64,000 nucleotides of DNA from Tolypeutes matacus (taxonomy: Eukaryota > Chordata > Mammalia > Cingulata > Chlamyphoridae), in assembly GCA_026826555.1 (NCBI GenBank), contig JAKSZT010053887.1, positions 67,816,239 to 67,880,238 of the forward strand, given 5' to 3'. Both the position numbers and the translations under genes were made by a program. The notes beneath the pieces were generated by a model that was not told where the DNA came from, did not search any database, and saw nothing but the letters and a program-made list of their open reading frames with translations. Of the stretch, positions 21,467-32,806 are shown one piece after another (the stretch's first letter is position 1; each line of letters begins with the position of its first letter).

Positions 21467-24400
21467 ATTAATAACAAAAATACTTCCTGATATTTGTATC
21501 TCAAGTTAAAAAGTATAATATTGCCCAGTGTTTTAGGAATTACAAAATACCTCAGTCATTAGAGGAATCATTCTTTCCTGGGGCAATACATGATTGACAG
21601 CTCAAATAATTTGAAATCATCTTAATTTCAGCATTTTAAGTTTTGATTTTTGGAAATATTATTGTTTATCTTCACAGACAAGTAGATGAGAATTGATAAT
21701 ATGAACCACGATATGAAAAATAACAGTTCAGGTGAAATATATAAATGTTATAGAAGTTTTCCTGAACATTTTAACTGAAGGTCCATTTTTTAGTTAAACA
21801 CAATTTTGCTTATGTTCCATTAATATTCTTTAAATGTTAGATGATAATTCATCTTGTTTTTGTATCTGCAGTCTAGTAAGGTAAAACAAGAAGGAATATA
21901 CAATCCTCTCCACTTGACCCTTTTTCACATCTAATTTGAGAATGTTTTTTCTGTGGAAATAACAGTCTCCATGGTTACTGATTCAACAGGTTTTTAAATG
22001 TTTTAACAATTTTAGGGTGACTTGTGTGGCTGTTGCTTTGCTGTTCAGTATATAGGACATTGGTTATCTGAGACTTCAGCTCTGAAATATTAATTCTGAA
22101 TTAGATGAAGTGAATTATAATGTGTATATCATATTAGTGACTTATAAATATGTATATATGAGTGACTATGAGAGACTTTATACCTAAAATTCTAAGTTAT
22201 CAAAGTTTAATATTTGTAAACAGGTGGAATTGGGTGGGAATGTAGGGACAGACCAATATCACTGTGCTGTTCAAATAATAGAGAAAAATCTCTCCAGTTG
22301 CGGGGGAACAGTCTGGTTTTCATTGACTATGACAGAGAATATCATGATTGTGCAGAAAGAGCAGAGGTGTCATTGAAGGAAATCAGACAGTATTTTATAA
22401 AGGACAAACATTTACACATATTTTTAGGAGCCCTACTTAAATGAATAGAACATTATTAAGATTTATTTTGGTATTTTTTTGGAAGCAATGCCTGGGGAGG
22501 GGCCAGGCCAGGGTAAAGCATTCACTGTCACACACTTTAATATTTTGATCTATTTTATCCACTTTATTATTTTTTCCTAAAATGTTTCATTCCTCAAGAT
22601 ACCAATTTTAGATTAATATATTTTTATACTAAATAAATACATAGAAATTGACACTACATATCCATTATAAGTGAAAAGTTGTGCATTTTTTTCCCAGCTA
22701 TATTAAATGTTGGGTTAGCCTAAAGATTTTAATTGTATAAATCATGCAAATGATTATCATATATACATAGACTAATCATTTTCCTTCAGTATATTTGCAT
22801 TGTGAAATTCTGAGCATTTGCAGTCACAATAAAAAAACTAGAAACTAATTGATTTTTTTTCAGTTAGACATATTTTAGCTAATCCATTTAGCACTAACTA
22901 CTGAGGATATCTGTACTACAATGATAGACGACAGTATAAAACAGTAAAAGAAATAGAGCATGGAAGTAATCCTCTGGAGTGTTGGTATTTTGTTTGAGAA
23001 GATTTATTCTATGCTCTGTTTCATCCATCCTGAAAGTCAGTCATTTAAATTCAAGGGCTTTGTGTCACATACTTTAAAAATGTTTTCCCTATTAGAATTT
23101 AGCTACTTTAATTCCAAAGATGTATCCTGGCACTTTTTCTTCCCTTAAAATTTATAGTCATATTTTAATATATATTTATTTCACCTATAAATATTTGGAA
23201 AGCCTATTTAAAACTATTTTACAATAACTATATATTTAAGGTATTTAATATCACAAAGGCAAAAATATACAAGGAAGCAAAAAAATCAACACAATCCCAT
23301 AACTCACAGAAAATCATTGTTACATCTTGGTGTATGTGCTCTTTTTTTTCTTTCAGACTAGCAATGTGAAAATCATGTAGCATAAGGATCCGATCTGATT
23401 TTATGAAGGGTTAAGTAGCCATTAATAATAATATCCATATAATTACTTAGTAATTTAAAAACTTATCTGTAATTATGTATAATAATTCATGTTTTATAAC
23501 AAAACTATACAGGAATAAAAAAATAAGTGTGCATTTACAGTCTTGCACAAAGTTTAATAGGACTTACACAACATTTTTCACATGTTCATTATTATGTAAT
23601 TAGAAGATGTTGCTTTTTATTCAACACTATGTCATCAGTATAACGAATTTCTGTTGAAAGACCTCATAGAAGGCAAAAAAAAAAAAAAAAGCCCATGCTA
23701 TATACCATATTTACCATGAAAATATAAACCGATATATGTATTTATCTAAAACCATACACAAAAAAGTTACCAGCAATTAAAGACCATGATCTACTAATGA
23801 TTTCTTATGTTTCACAATCTATAATGTTACATAGGAAAGCAAAAGAATTTCAAAAGGTTTATACTCATTCTGCTCATAATTTTATTTCTAAAATATCTAT
23901 CTTAAGGAAATTCAGAAATCCATCAACGGTGTTTGTGCAGAAATACCCATTTCAAATATGTTTACAACAGCAAACATTAGAAAATATCTCAAAAGTCCAC
24001 TTATCTAGCTGTGATATTTTGACAAGTCATTTAGCTTCTCTGTAAGATGACATGAAACCCATATGCTGAGAAAATTTTGTAAAAATATTTTTGGCAACTT
24101 GATACTAAATGCATATTAATTGTTATTGGTGCTGTAATTATTAGCTTTATTAATATTATCTACAGGCTTTGGGAAGAAGAGAGAAAGAATGAGAAGAGAG
24201 ACAAATATTTCTTTTTTTGATATGGGAAGAATAACCTAAGTGTGAGCAGAAATAATGTCTGGAACACGGGAAAGGAAATTTATATATACTGAGTATAGAC
24301 AGTGGCCGAGAATTGTGCCAGATACTTTGGAATTGTTTTGCATAGACTGCTGCCCATTTCTTATATTATCAATTTGTTCATCTTCCCCACATGTGTTTTA

Positions 24401-24889
24401 TTTATTTTCCATTCTTTCTATATCCTCTCCCCTTTATACCCTTCTTTTTTCTTATCTGCTCCCTAACCCTTTCCCTTCCCTTTTCTGTATTTTGTAACAG
24501 ACCATCTGGGGATGGATGTGAGAACTATTTAGTTTTAGTAGAAATCCAAAACACTATTCAGTTTTACTCTAATCTAGCCCTTCTTGCCTCCCACATAAAT
24601 TACTTTAGCATACGTACAAAATGAACAAATAAGTCTTTCCTAATAAAAGAAATTACACTATATGTTATGTATATTTATGTTTAAATTTTGCATGTGTTCA
24701 TAACATCTCTTACTAGAAGTATTTTACAAATGCATTTTATTTCTTTGTTTTTGCTATTAATGAGGCTGTGACTTTGTTATAATTATGTCAAACCTGAATT
24801 TACTCAATTTTAATATAATAAGGATGGAATAAATGTTTTCTAATGAAAATTCATCTTTTTCACAGTTGTCTTTCTCTATGATTTTTATA
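21467..24889. other. Largely non-repetitive DNA
   Basis: 3.4 kb in which I recognise no gene, LTR, L1 or SINE. A-run at 23675-23690. ORFs at 22960-23148, 23797-24045, 24255-24497 and 24391-24624 show no domain, no conserved-looking splice sites and AT-driven composition. A CCATGG-centred X-box-like motif lies at 21965-21978. Confidence 0.45.
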
Positions 24890-25244
24890 GAAGGTGTTTT
24901 GGTTTGCCAAAGGGCTGCCAATGCAAAATACCAGAAATTGGTTGGCTGTTATGAAGGGCATTTATTTGGAAGTAAAACCTTACAGTTCCAAGGACATGAA
25001 ATATCCAAATTAAGACAACTTCACAGGTGCTTACTCACCAAAATCAGCTACTGTTGATCCTACTGTCCAGCCATGTGGCAAATCAAGATGACTGCCAATC
25101 TCTGCCAAGGTCTCTGCCTTCCCCTCCAAGCTCACCATCTCTCAGAGCCCAGCTTCTGGAGCTCAGCTGTGAGCAACCAGGCATAGGGCTTTTCTCTTTC
25201 TGGACCTCCTCTATCAGTCTCAGGTGCCCCACTTTCTTCCAGAG

Positions 25245-25888
25245 TGTTGCAATTTTAAATTATTTTTGTGAATTCCAAAAAGGGAAAGATTCTGTTTTTA
25301 AACTAATCTATTCCTGTAGGTGTGAAACCTTTTGATTGCATTAAATTCAGTTGCATGTCCTTTAATTAGATTACTTGATAAGATCATTATGGGGGTTTTG
25401 ACTAGATTATATCAGTGGGGCATGCTTCATGTTGCATGTCTCCCCTCTTGCTGGGTCTGATAACAATGGAGATACAGAGACACAGAGACACACACAAAAA
25501 GGAAGCTGATATTTTTGACTCTGCCATCTGAGAGAGGACCAGAGGACCACTTAAGCATGAGACCGCCCCCCCAAAAAAAGGCTAGGCCCATGAAGCAGGC
25601 CAAGAGAAGAGAAGCACCTGAGAGGCTCAAAGTGCTGAGGCCCCAAGGAGAAGAAGACAGCCTTATGCCTGGTTGCTCTCAGCCAAGATCAATTTTCAGC
25701 AGAGATTGGTGGCCATCTTGCTTTGACATGTGGCAGCTGATGTTGGTGAGAAATCATCTCTGATGGAGCATTAATTTTGATATTTCATGGCCTTTGAACT
25801 TTAAGCTTTTACCCCAAATAAATCCCCTTTATAAAAGCCAAGCCATTTCTTGTACTTTGCATTGGCAACCCTTTGGTTAACTAAAACA
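25245..25888 (+). mobile_element. MaLR-like solo LTR, family A, sense, nested copy 1
   Basis: 644 bp: start TGTTGCAATTTTAAATTATT, 'tgaattccaaaaa' motif, TATA-poor middle, AATAAA at about 25818, 'tttataaaagccaa' and end 'ggttaactaaaaca'. Inserted in opposite orientation into the antisense LTR. Flanks cagag and ccaag are only a partial match. The ORF spanning 25515-25763 is not a gene. Confidence 0.88.
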
Positions 25889-26030
25889 CCAAGTTCAGTT
25901 GCAAGCTATAAGGCACATAGCTCAATTTCCCTGGGCTTCAGCTCCTTGAGTCTCTCAGGATCTTTTCTCCTTGCAGCCAGGTGTGGGCCAAACTGGAGTC
26001 CTCTCTCTCACATGGCAGGATCAAACATGG

Positions 26031-26684
26031 TGTAACAGTTCGATATTATTTATGAATTCCAAAAAAGGATATCAATTATGTTTGTAAACTGCTCTGTTCC
26101 TCTTGGCATGACATCCTTTGATTGTATTAAATCAAAGGCTTTTATGTTTGCTTGATTAAATTAAGATTAGGGCTTTGATTCGAACATGTCAGTAGGCTGT
26201 GGCCCAGGGTTGAGTCCCTGCCCCCTTGGTGGGCTATATAAATGGATACTCACTCAAGAAGAACACAGAAGAAGATACATGAGAAAATAGAGAGAGCTCC
26301 ATAGACATGGAAGAGTATCCTGCAGCCCTGGAGAAAGATGAGTCATTCACCTGATAGTTTGCAGCTGAAGAGACCAGAACCCTGAGAAGCTATGAAGGCC
26401 CAGAAAGAAACAAGCCTCCAGCCTACAGCTGAGATCAGAAGAAGCTAGGGCATTGGATCCTTAAGGGAGAGAGGAAGACTGAACCCTTGCAGACATTGCC
26501 TACCATGTTGCTCCAACACAAAGTCTAGCAATCAACTTTGGTGAGGAATTACCTCTTATGGTGCCTTGAGTTGGACTCTTTAAGGCCTTATAACTGTAAG
26601 CTTTTACCCTAAATAAATACTCTTTATAAAAGCCAACAGATTTTCTGGTATCTTGCATCAGCACCCCTTTGACTGACTAATACA
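26031..26684 (+). mobile_element. MaLR-like solo LTR, family A, sense, nested copy 2
   Basis: 654 bp from TGTAACAGTTCGATATTATT to 'gactgactaataca'. It has a TATA box 'gggctatataaatg' at about 26233, AATAAA at about 26613, and TSD catgg/catga (26026-26030, 26685-26689). Second insertion into the same antisense LTR. Confidence 0.9.
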
Positions 26685-26890
26685 CATGACAACTTCCTTT
26701 TCTTGTGTATGTGCCTCTCTCTTTATCTCAGTGTATCAGACACAGCAAGAGAGCTGAGACTCAACCTGAGTCATACCTCACTCAGGTAGTTCAAATGAAA
26801 GGATCTCACACCCACAGGAATGGATTAGTTTACAAACATAATATTTCTCTTTTTTGGATTCATAAAATAATTTCAAACTGTCACTGAAGG

Positions 26891-27564
26891 CACCTGTAAA
26901 TTGAGTCCATTTTTAATGGAGATATCAGGCATTGAGATGTAAATTGGTGAATAAAAGTTAGATAAAAATATAAGATAAAATTGAGGGTTTAGATGCAATT
27001 CTTATTCTCTACCATTTACATCTCGAATAGGTAAATTTCACAGATAAACTATAATGTCCTTATTTTTCTTCTTTCTATTATTTTATACAGGTCTATTAAT
27101 CACAAATACATCTATTATGTTTTATATGAGATGGTGTCTGCTGGGCATATAATGACAAAAATTCATGGTTTATTCATTAATTTGTTCATTCATTCAGAAA
27201 ATATGTGAGTGTGTACTATGTTCCAGACTATCATAAAGTACTAATAAGACAGACAGATCTCCACAGTTATGGAGAGAACTTTATAATGAACATAAATAAA
27301 ATAAAATTTAATAAATTTAAACTAAAATAAACACTTCAAAGTCTAAATAATATTTTAAGATAGAGAAAAAGATGGAAAGCTTTTGAAAATAGTTTTTTGG
27401 ACATTTCCTTTATTTAAAAACACTGTCCATGTGCCATCAACATCACTACATAAGTTATCCTCTGGAAAGGTTTCCCCTAAGAATCTACTAATAAAAGGAC
27501 AAAGCCCACTTGTCTTGAAACTCTAGAGTACAAAAGAGACTGGGGAAGTACTCCACAAAGGCTG
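26891..27564. other. Unique DNA with an L2 relic
   Basis: No gene recognised except that the right part may be the 3' UTR of the unidentified ORF to its right (minus-strand AATAAA near 27411). An L2-like fragment is at 27165-27290. Confidence 0.4.
27165..27290 (-). repeat. L2 3'-end fragment, antisense
   Basis: 'ttgttcattcattcagaaaa' followed by 'gtgtgtactatgttccagac' and 'gacagacagatctccacagt' is the reverse complement of the familiar L2 3' end (sense: gcctggcacatagta...caataaatatttgttgaatg). Confidence 0.65.
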
Positions 27565-27988
27565 TCAAAGAAAAATAGAAATTTTCTCCCAAATCAGGCA
27601 GGAGATTTTCATCCTGGTCCCAATAGCCTCCCTCTTACTCTTTCCCAAACAACTTAGGAGTTGCACAGAGGCAGCATGACCAAGGTCCCTCCTGCTGCAG
27701 ATGTAGACAATAGAGCAACTCACAGCATCAAGTATGAATCCAATGCATATCCAGGCATAGGGACCTAAGTACCTAGAATCCAGGACAGAATACAAATGTC
27801 TGAGGAGTACCACATAGAAAAGGGTCCCCGGGAGGAAGAGGGGTAGAAAGAGAGAGACTGTAGCAGAACTTTGGCAAGAGGTGTGCACACTCAAGCCAGT
27901 CTCTGCTGAACCACATAAATGTAAAATGTACTTTTCTGGATTGACCCCTTTTGGCTCCACAGATTGTGATATCTTAGTGGGGAAGAAA
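27565..27988 (-). other. Unidentified ORF with an acceptor-like upstream site: candidate exon or pseudogene
   Basis: 131 codons from a GTG at 27958-27960 (no ATG there), open upstream to about 28005. On the minus strand the sequence just before is pyrimidine-rich and ends TGTCTCCAG at 27989-27997, a good-looking 3' splice acceptor. This would give an exon of about 140 codons ending at 27565. The protein has two hydrophobic stretches (around LFLPLFLPGTLFYVVLL and YAWICIGFILDAVSCSIVYI) joined by HLYSVLDSRYLGP. A minus-strand AATAAA lies about 155 bp past the stop. I do not recognise the family. It could be a terminal exon of a small membrane protein, a decayed duplicate, or chance. It is not part of any repeat I recognise. 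Confidence 0.3.
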
Positions 27989-28109
27989 CTGGAGACAGAA
28001 AACAGTTAAACATAGGCTACTCTAAAGGTCCAGAATAAATTGGACCAAATATCAAAGAAGAGCCTTAACATAAAGGTAATCAATAGTAAAACCAAGGCAA
28101 GTGGAAGAG

Positions 28110-28870
28110 CCTGACTTTGCCAGACACAAAAGGACAAATATTGTATGATCTCACTAATACAAACTAATTACAATGAGCAAACTCATGGAGTTCGTATCTA
28201 TCACATAGGTTAACGGGAGATAGAATGAAGATAGATAGTGGGGAACCGATGTTCAATTTGCACAGAATTTTCAATAATGTTGATTGTACATCTATGACAA
28301 TGGATTGAGATGATGATAGCACACTATCATGAGCATAATGTACAGCGCTGAATTGTGCATGTGATTGTGGTTGAAAGGGGAAATTTAGGGTTGTGTATGT
28401 CACTACAAGGAAAGCTAGAGTATGAAACATAGAACTGTATAACAAGTGAACTCCATTGTGGATGAGAAATGTGGTAAATAGAGCAAATATAAGAATATCT
28501 TTCCATAAAATAGAAAAAAAAATATGAATTTTTATTACAAGGTGTTATTAATAGGATAGTATATAGGAAAAAGTAAACCTAATGCAAACTAAGGACTATA
28601 GTTAACAGTAATATTTTAATGTTCTGTCATCAATTGTAACAAAGTTACCAAACCAATGATAATAGAAAATAATAGGGAGGTGTAAGGGTTATGAGGTATT
28701 TTTTTTTTTTTTGGAGCAATGAAAATGTTCTAAAATTAATTGTAGTGATGAATGCACAACTTCGTGATTAAAATGAGAGCCACTGATTACACATTTTGAG
28801 TGGATTCTATAGTATGTGAATAAAGCGGCTTAGAAAAGAAACAACAGAAATTATGGTTATAAAAGGCAAA
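28110..28870 (+). mobile_element. LINE-1 3' end, sense
   Basis: 5'-truncated L1. It begins near 'ccagacacaaaaggacaaat' (a common L1 3' landmark, end of ORF2/3' UTR) and shows 'tttgcacagaattttcaata', 'ttgaaaggggaaatttaggg', 'gaactccattgtggatga' and 'ctgattacacattttgagtg'. The same region occurs at 38730-39330. A T-run at 28699-28712 is internal. Interrupted on the right by nothing; ends before the next L1. Confidence 0.75.
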
Positions 28871-29104
28871 ATAATGGGGATTAAAAATACACTAAAGGGG
28901 AGACAACCAGCAAGATGGCAGCAGAGTAAGGAGCTCCTAGAATAAGCTCCTGCTCCAGGGCAGTTAGTAATCACCCATAGCTAACTAAAGGATTTTTTGG
29001 GGGGCTCCAGGAGACAAAGTGCATCCTGCAACATCCTTGAAAGAATGGAAGGAGGAGACTGCCCATCTGCAGAGAAGATTCCTAAGTAGAGCACTCCACA
29101 CCAC

Positions 29105-29895
29105 GGAGGCCAGTGCCCATCCTCCACTGAAGGCACAAGCCACCTTGGGAGCTGTTCTGTGGCTGAAATTGGAAGGTCCACTTCCCAAAATGGGGGAGGA
29201 AGATACGGTTGAGCACCAACTTCAGTTGCTGCTTAGTAAATTTGGTGAGCTAAAGTATAATCCTAAGAACACTAAAGTTTGAACCTGTCCAAGTCAGAAA
29301 GAGGCCGGTAACCGCCCTCTTAACTCTGCGCCTGACACAAGGGGAAGCGGGGCTGACTGAAAATCACAGTGCTGCCAGGGACCAGCTTCTTTACATCTAG
29401 ATCAGATTTCTGCTCTAGCCTATGGCCCAGGTCCACCTCTGACAGGGAGGAAGCTGGGGGAAGCTGTGCCAGCCTCTCTGGGATATTACAGGCCACACAG
29501 TGGAGGCCAGTGATCATCCTACTTTGGCGGCACAAACCACCCCAGGAGCATATCTGTGGCAGGAATTGGAAGCTCCATTTCCCAAAAACAGGGGAGGAAG
29601 ACACGGATGGCCACCAATGTCAGCTACTGATTAGTCAGTTCGTCTGGCTAAAATATAACCCTAAGAACAGCTGAATATTGAACCTGTGCAAGTTGGAAGG
29701 AGGCTTGTAGCGGCCGTTTTGACTCCACCCACAGCATGAGGAGAAGCCAGGCTGACTGAAAATCATGGTGAAGTTAGAGACCAATTTCTTTCATCCAGAT
29801 TGGCCTGCAAGCCCTAGCATAGGCTTCAGCCCCACCTCAAGCAGGGAGGAAGCTGGTGGGCCCTGCAACAGCCTATCCAGGTAACTGCAAGTACA
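29105..29895 (+). repeat. Two tandem ~398-bp monomers in the L1 5' UTR
   Basis: The motif GGAGGCCAGTG occurs at 29105 and 29502, and GCTGACTGAAAATCA at 29352 and 29751, giving a period of 397-399 bp. Other matched pairs include 'gaagaggaagat/gaggaagac' regions, 'cctaagaacac/cctaagaacag' and 'cagggaggaagctgg' in both. Divergence is clear (about a quarter of positions), so the duplication is older than the insertion. It resembles the monomer design of rodent L1 promoters. Confidence 0.85.
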
Positions 29896-30326
29896 TTTGG
29901 CTGACCAGACTGAGTAATCGGAAGTCTACCAGGGCATCCTGCATAGATTGCTGCCCACACCTGCAGCTCCATCCCCACCCTAGGCAGGGGAAAAAGGGGC
30001 ATGAAGCTTCATTAGTCTCTCTGGGCATCTACAGTCTAAGCCTGTATGAGTTGGATTATTCCACACAGCTGTGGCTCTGTCCCTATCCCTGGCAAAGGAG
30101 AAAGTTGGGAGAAGCTTCATCGGTCCTTGGGGCACTGAGGGCAGCTTGAGACTCCACAACTTATAGCACCAACTACATCCTTGGCTCCTACTACACAACC
30201 AACAAGAAAGAAAGGGTAGGAAGCCCTAAACTAAAGAGAAAATCTGCACCCAGAATAAATATTCTAGTAAGCCAGATACCAAGACACTAACAAAAAATTA
30301 AAATCCACACCAAGAAACAGGAAGAT

Positions 30327-30566
30327 ATGGTCCAGTTAAAGGAACAAGATAAGCCTCCAGATGACATAAAGGAGTTGAGACAAATAATCATAGATATTCA
30401 AACAAATCTCCTCAATAAATTCAATGAGATGGCTAAAGAAATTAAGGATATTAAGAAGACATTGGATGAGCACAAAGAAGAATTTGAAATTATACATAGA
30501 AAAATAGCAGATCTTATGGGAATGGAAGGTGCAATAAATGAAATAAAAAATACACTGGAATCATAA
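30327..30566 (+). pseudogene. L1 ORF1 N-terminal coiled-coil part
   Basis: 79 codons starting MVQLKEQDKPPDDIKELRQI, rich in K/E/I/L with heptad-like spacing (IQTNLLNKFNEMAKEIKDIKKTLDEHKEEF), as in the L1 ORF1p trimerising coiled coil. Ends at a stop after KNTLES. The rest of ORF1 continues in another frame, so ORF1 is broken here. Confidence 0.85.
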
Positions 30567-30594
30567 TAGCAGATTTGAGGGGCCAGAAAAAGGA

Positions 30595-31236
30595 TTGGTG
30601 AGCTTGAAGAAATGGCCACTGAAAGTAAATACAAAAGAATATATGAAGAAAAGATTGGAAAAAATTGAACAAAGTCTCAGGGAACTAAACGACAGCAAGA
30701 GACATGCAAATATAGGTGCCATTAATGTCCCAGAAGGAGAAGATAAGGGAAAAGGGGCAGAAGGAATATTTGAAGAAATCATGGTAGAAAATTTCCCAAT
30801 CCTATTGAAGGACATAGATATCCATGTCCAAGAAGCACAATGTATTCCAATCTGAAAAAAATCCAACTGGACCAAATCCAAGACACATACTAATAGAATT
30901 GTCAAATGCAAAGACAAAGAGAGAATTCTGATAGCAGCAAAAGAAAAGCAATGCATAAAATAAAAGGGATACCCAATAAGATTAAGTGCTGATTTCTCAC
31001 TAGAAACCATGGAGGCAAGAAGACAGTGGTATAATATATTTAAGGTACGGCAAGAGAAAAACTCCCAGCGAAGGATATTATATCTAGCAAGATTGTCTTT
31101 CAAAAATGAGGGTGAATTTAGAATATTCACAAATAAAAAGAAACTGAGAGAGTTTGTAACCAAGAGACACGCTTTGCAGGAAATACTAAAGGATGTGCTA
31201 CAACCTGAAAAGAAAAGAGAGGAGAAAGAGGCCTGA
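30595..31236 (+). pseudogene. L1 ORF1 RRM and C-terminal domain, broken
   Basis: Two open pieces in one frame (30595-30855, 31009-31236) separated by stops. The first has QSLRELNDSKRHANIGAINV, EDKGKGAEGIFEEIMVENFP and DIDIHVQEAQ (RRM-like region). The second has MEARRQWYNIFKVRQEKNSQ, RILYLARLSFKNEGEF and KLREFV (C-terminal domain). Between them the conserved N-R-I-N-P-K-R-P segment is frameshifted. Clearly L1 ORF1p, not functional. Confidence 0.85.
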
Positions 31237-32319
31237 AAGAAAGTCTAGAAATGAAGATTATATCAATAAAAGTAATTAAAAGTTTCAAAAGAGTGGTGAA
31301 AATAAAATATGATATGACAGATAAAACCCAAATACTGAGGAATAAACTTAAGCAAAGATGTAAAGCACTTGTGTTCAGAAAACTACAACTCATTGTTAAA
31401 AGAAATTTTTAAAAATCCTAAATAATTGGAAGAACATTCCATGCTCAGAGATTGAAAGACTAAATATCATTAAGATGTCAATTCTACTCAAATTAATATA
31501 CAGATTCAATGCAATCTCGATAAAATTCCACCAGCATTTTAAAAATAAAAGGAAAACATAATTATTAAATCTATTTGGAAGGTAATGGGTCCTGAATAGT
31601 CAAAAACATCTTAAAAAGGAAAAGCAATGTTGGAGGACTGTCATTTCTGGACTTTAAATCATATTACCAAGCTACAGTGATAAAAATGGTACTGGCATAA
31701 AGACAGACACATAGACCAATAGAACCAAACTGATGGTTCAGAAACAGACCCTCATATCTATGGTCAAGTGATTTTTTCCTAGCCTGTCAAACCCACCCAG
31801 CTCAGGCAGAACAGTCCATTCAACAAATGGTGCTGAGAAAACTGGATATCCATAGCAAAAGAAGGAAAGAGGATCCCTATCTCACACCTTATACAAAAAT
31901 TAACTCAAAATGAATATAAAACCTAAATATAAAAGCAAGAACCATAAAGTTCTAGAAGAAAATGTAGGAAAATATTTTCAAGACCTAGTGGTAGGTGGTG
32001 GATTCTTAAAGGAGATAAGGGGCAGACTGATGTTGTTTGTAGAGGTTTTAATTAGCTTTACTGTAAAAGTGTGGAAATGTACAGAACTGATGGTAAGACA
32101 TTATAGTGAGCAATAGCTGGTTTATAAACGGGGATGTGGCTGGAAATGGTAGTGTAGGAAGTAAATGCCAATTGACAGAAAGAGAATAATCTAGGGACTG
32201 AATAGCACAGTAAACCTAGAGGTAGAGAGGGGTGTTCATTGGGAATTTTGCACATGTGCACGATTGTTTTGTAAGTTTACAACTTCTGTCTTAAAGATAA
32301 ATTTAAAAAATGATAATAG

Positions 32320-32770
32320 GGTGGGTTGGGGGAAAAATACAGCAAATGTAAGATAAGGACATAATCAGCAGTAAGAGTTTGACAATATTCTTTCATAACG
32401 TGTAACAAATGTCTCATGACAATGCAAGATGTTGGTGGGGAGTTGATGTATGGGACCCTTTTACGATGTTATGAATGTTTGCTGTGTAATTTCACAACTT
32501 TTACTATACATTTATTGTTTATGTATGTTCATGTATAAATGATATAATAATAATAATAATAAGGTGTGTTGGGGGAAAATAATTTGGTTGGTAGTAATAT
32601 TTTGAGGATGCTCTAATTATTAGTTAAACATGTTTTACAACAATGCAAGGTATTTGTGGTAGGGTGAAGTATGAAAGCACTGTATGATGTTATGTATGTT
32701 TGTTTCGTAAGGTCACAACTATTGCTATACACTTATTGTTTATGCATGTTCATTTGAGTGATATATTTCA
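32320..32770 (+). repeat. 221-bp tandem duplication in the L1 3' UTR
   Basis: 'cacaacttttactatacatt' at 32493 and 'cacaactattgctatacact' at 32714, and 'ttattgtttatg' at 32512 and 32733, both give a period of 221 bp. The first unit ends with an (ATA)n tract (about 32544-32561). The copies differ in many positions. Confidence 0.8.
32541..32562. repeat. (AAT)n simple repeat
   Basis: About six ATA/AAT units following 'gtataaatgatat', between the two 3' UTR repeats of the L1. Confidence 0.85.
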
Positions 32771-32806
32771 ATAAATTTTTAAAAACTGGAAAAAAAATAC
32801 ACTGAA

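Larger units (their letters stand above)
24895..26885 (-). mobile_element. MaLR-like solo LTR, family A, antisense, split by two younger family members
   Basis: The host LTR reads antisense from 'tgttttggtttgccaaaggg' (24895) to 'caaactgtcact' (26885), in three pieces: 24895-25244, about 25889-26030 and 26685-26885 (about 690 bp in total). Perfect 5-bp TSD gaagg at 24890-24894 and 26886-26890, the size used by ERVL/MaLR integrases. Internal landmarks match the unbroken copy at 44365-45006. No internal retroviral sequence. Confidence 0.9.
28899..32792 (+). mobile_element. LINE-1 with full 5' UTR and ORF1, most of ORF2 deleted
   Basis: Starts with an L1-type 5' end (GGGGAGACAACCAGCAAGATGG) and ends with AATAAA (about 32769) and an A-rich tail. 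TSD aaaaatacactaaaggg at 28883-28899 and aaaaatacactgaaggg at 32793-32809. Order: 5' UTR with two ~398-bp tandem monomers, ORF1 (30327-31236, three pieces), a jump near 31330 directly into the ORF2 C-terminal reverse-transcriptase flank, a further jump near 32000 into the 3' UTR, and a 221-bp tandem duplication in the 3' UTR. Cannot encode endonuclease or reverse transcriptase, so it was mobilised in trans or lost ORF2 after insertion. Confidence 0.92.

Noticed and set aside
25515..25763. 82-codon ORF with basic N-terminus
   Set aside because: Inside a MaLR-like LTR; homologous positions in sister copies do not keep the frame.
30561..31163. 200-codon minus-strand ORF, hydrophobic
   Set aside because: Exact antisense of L1 ORF1 coding sequence on the plus strand; no independent support.
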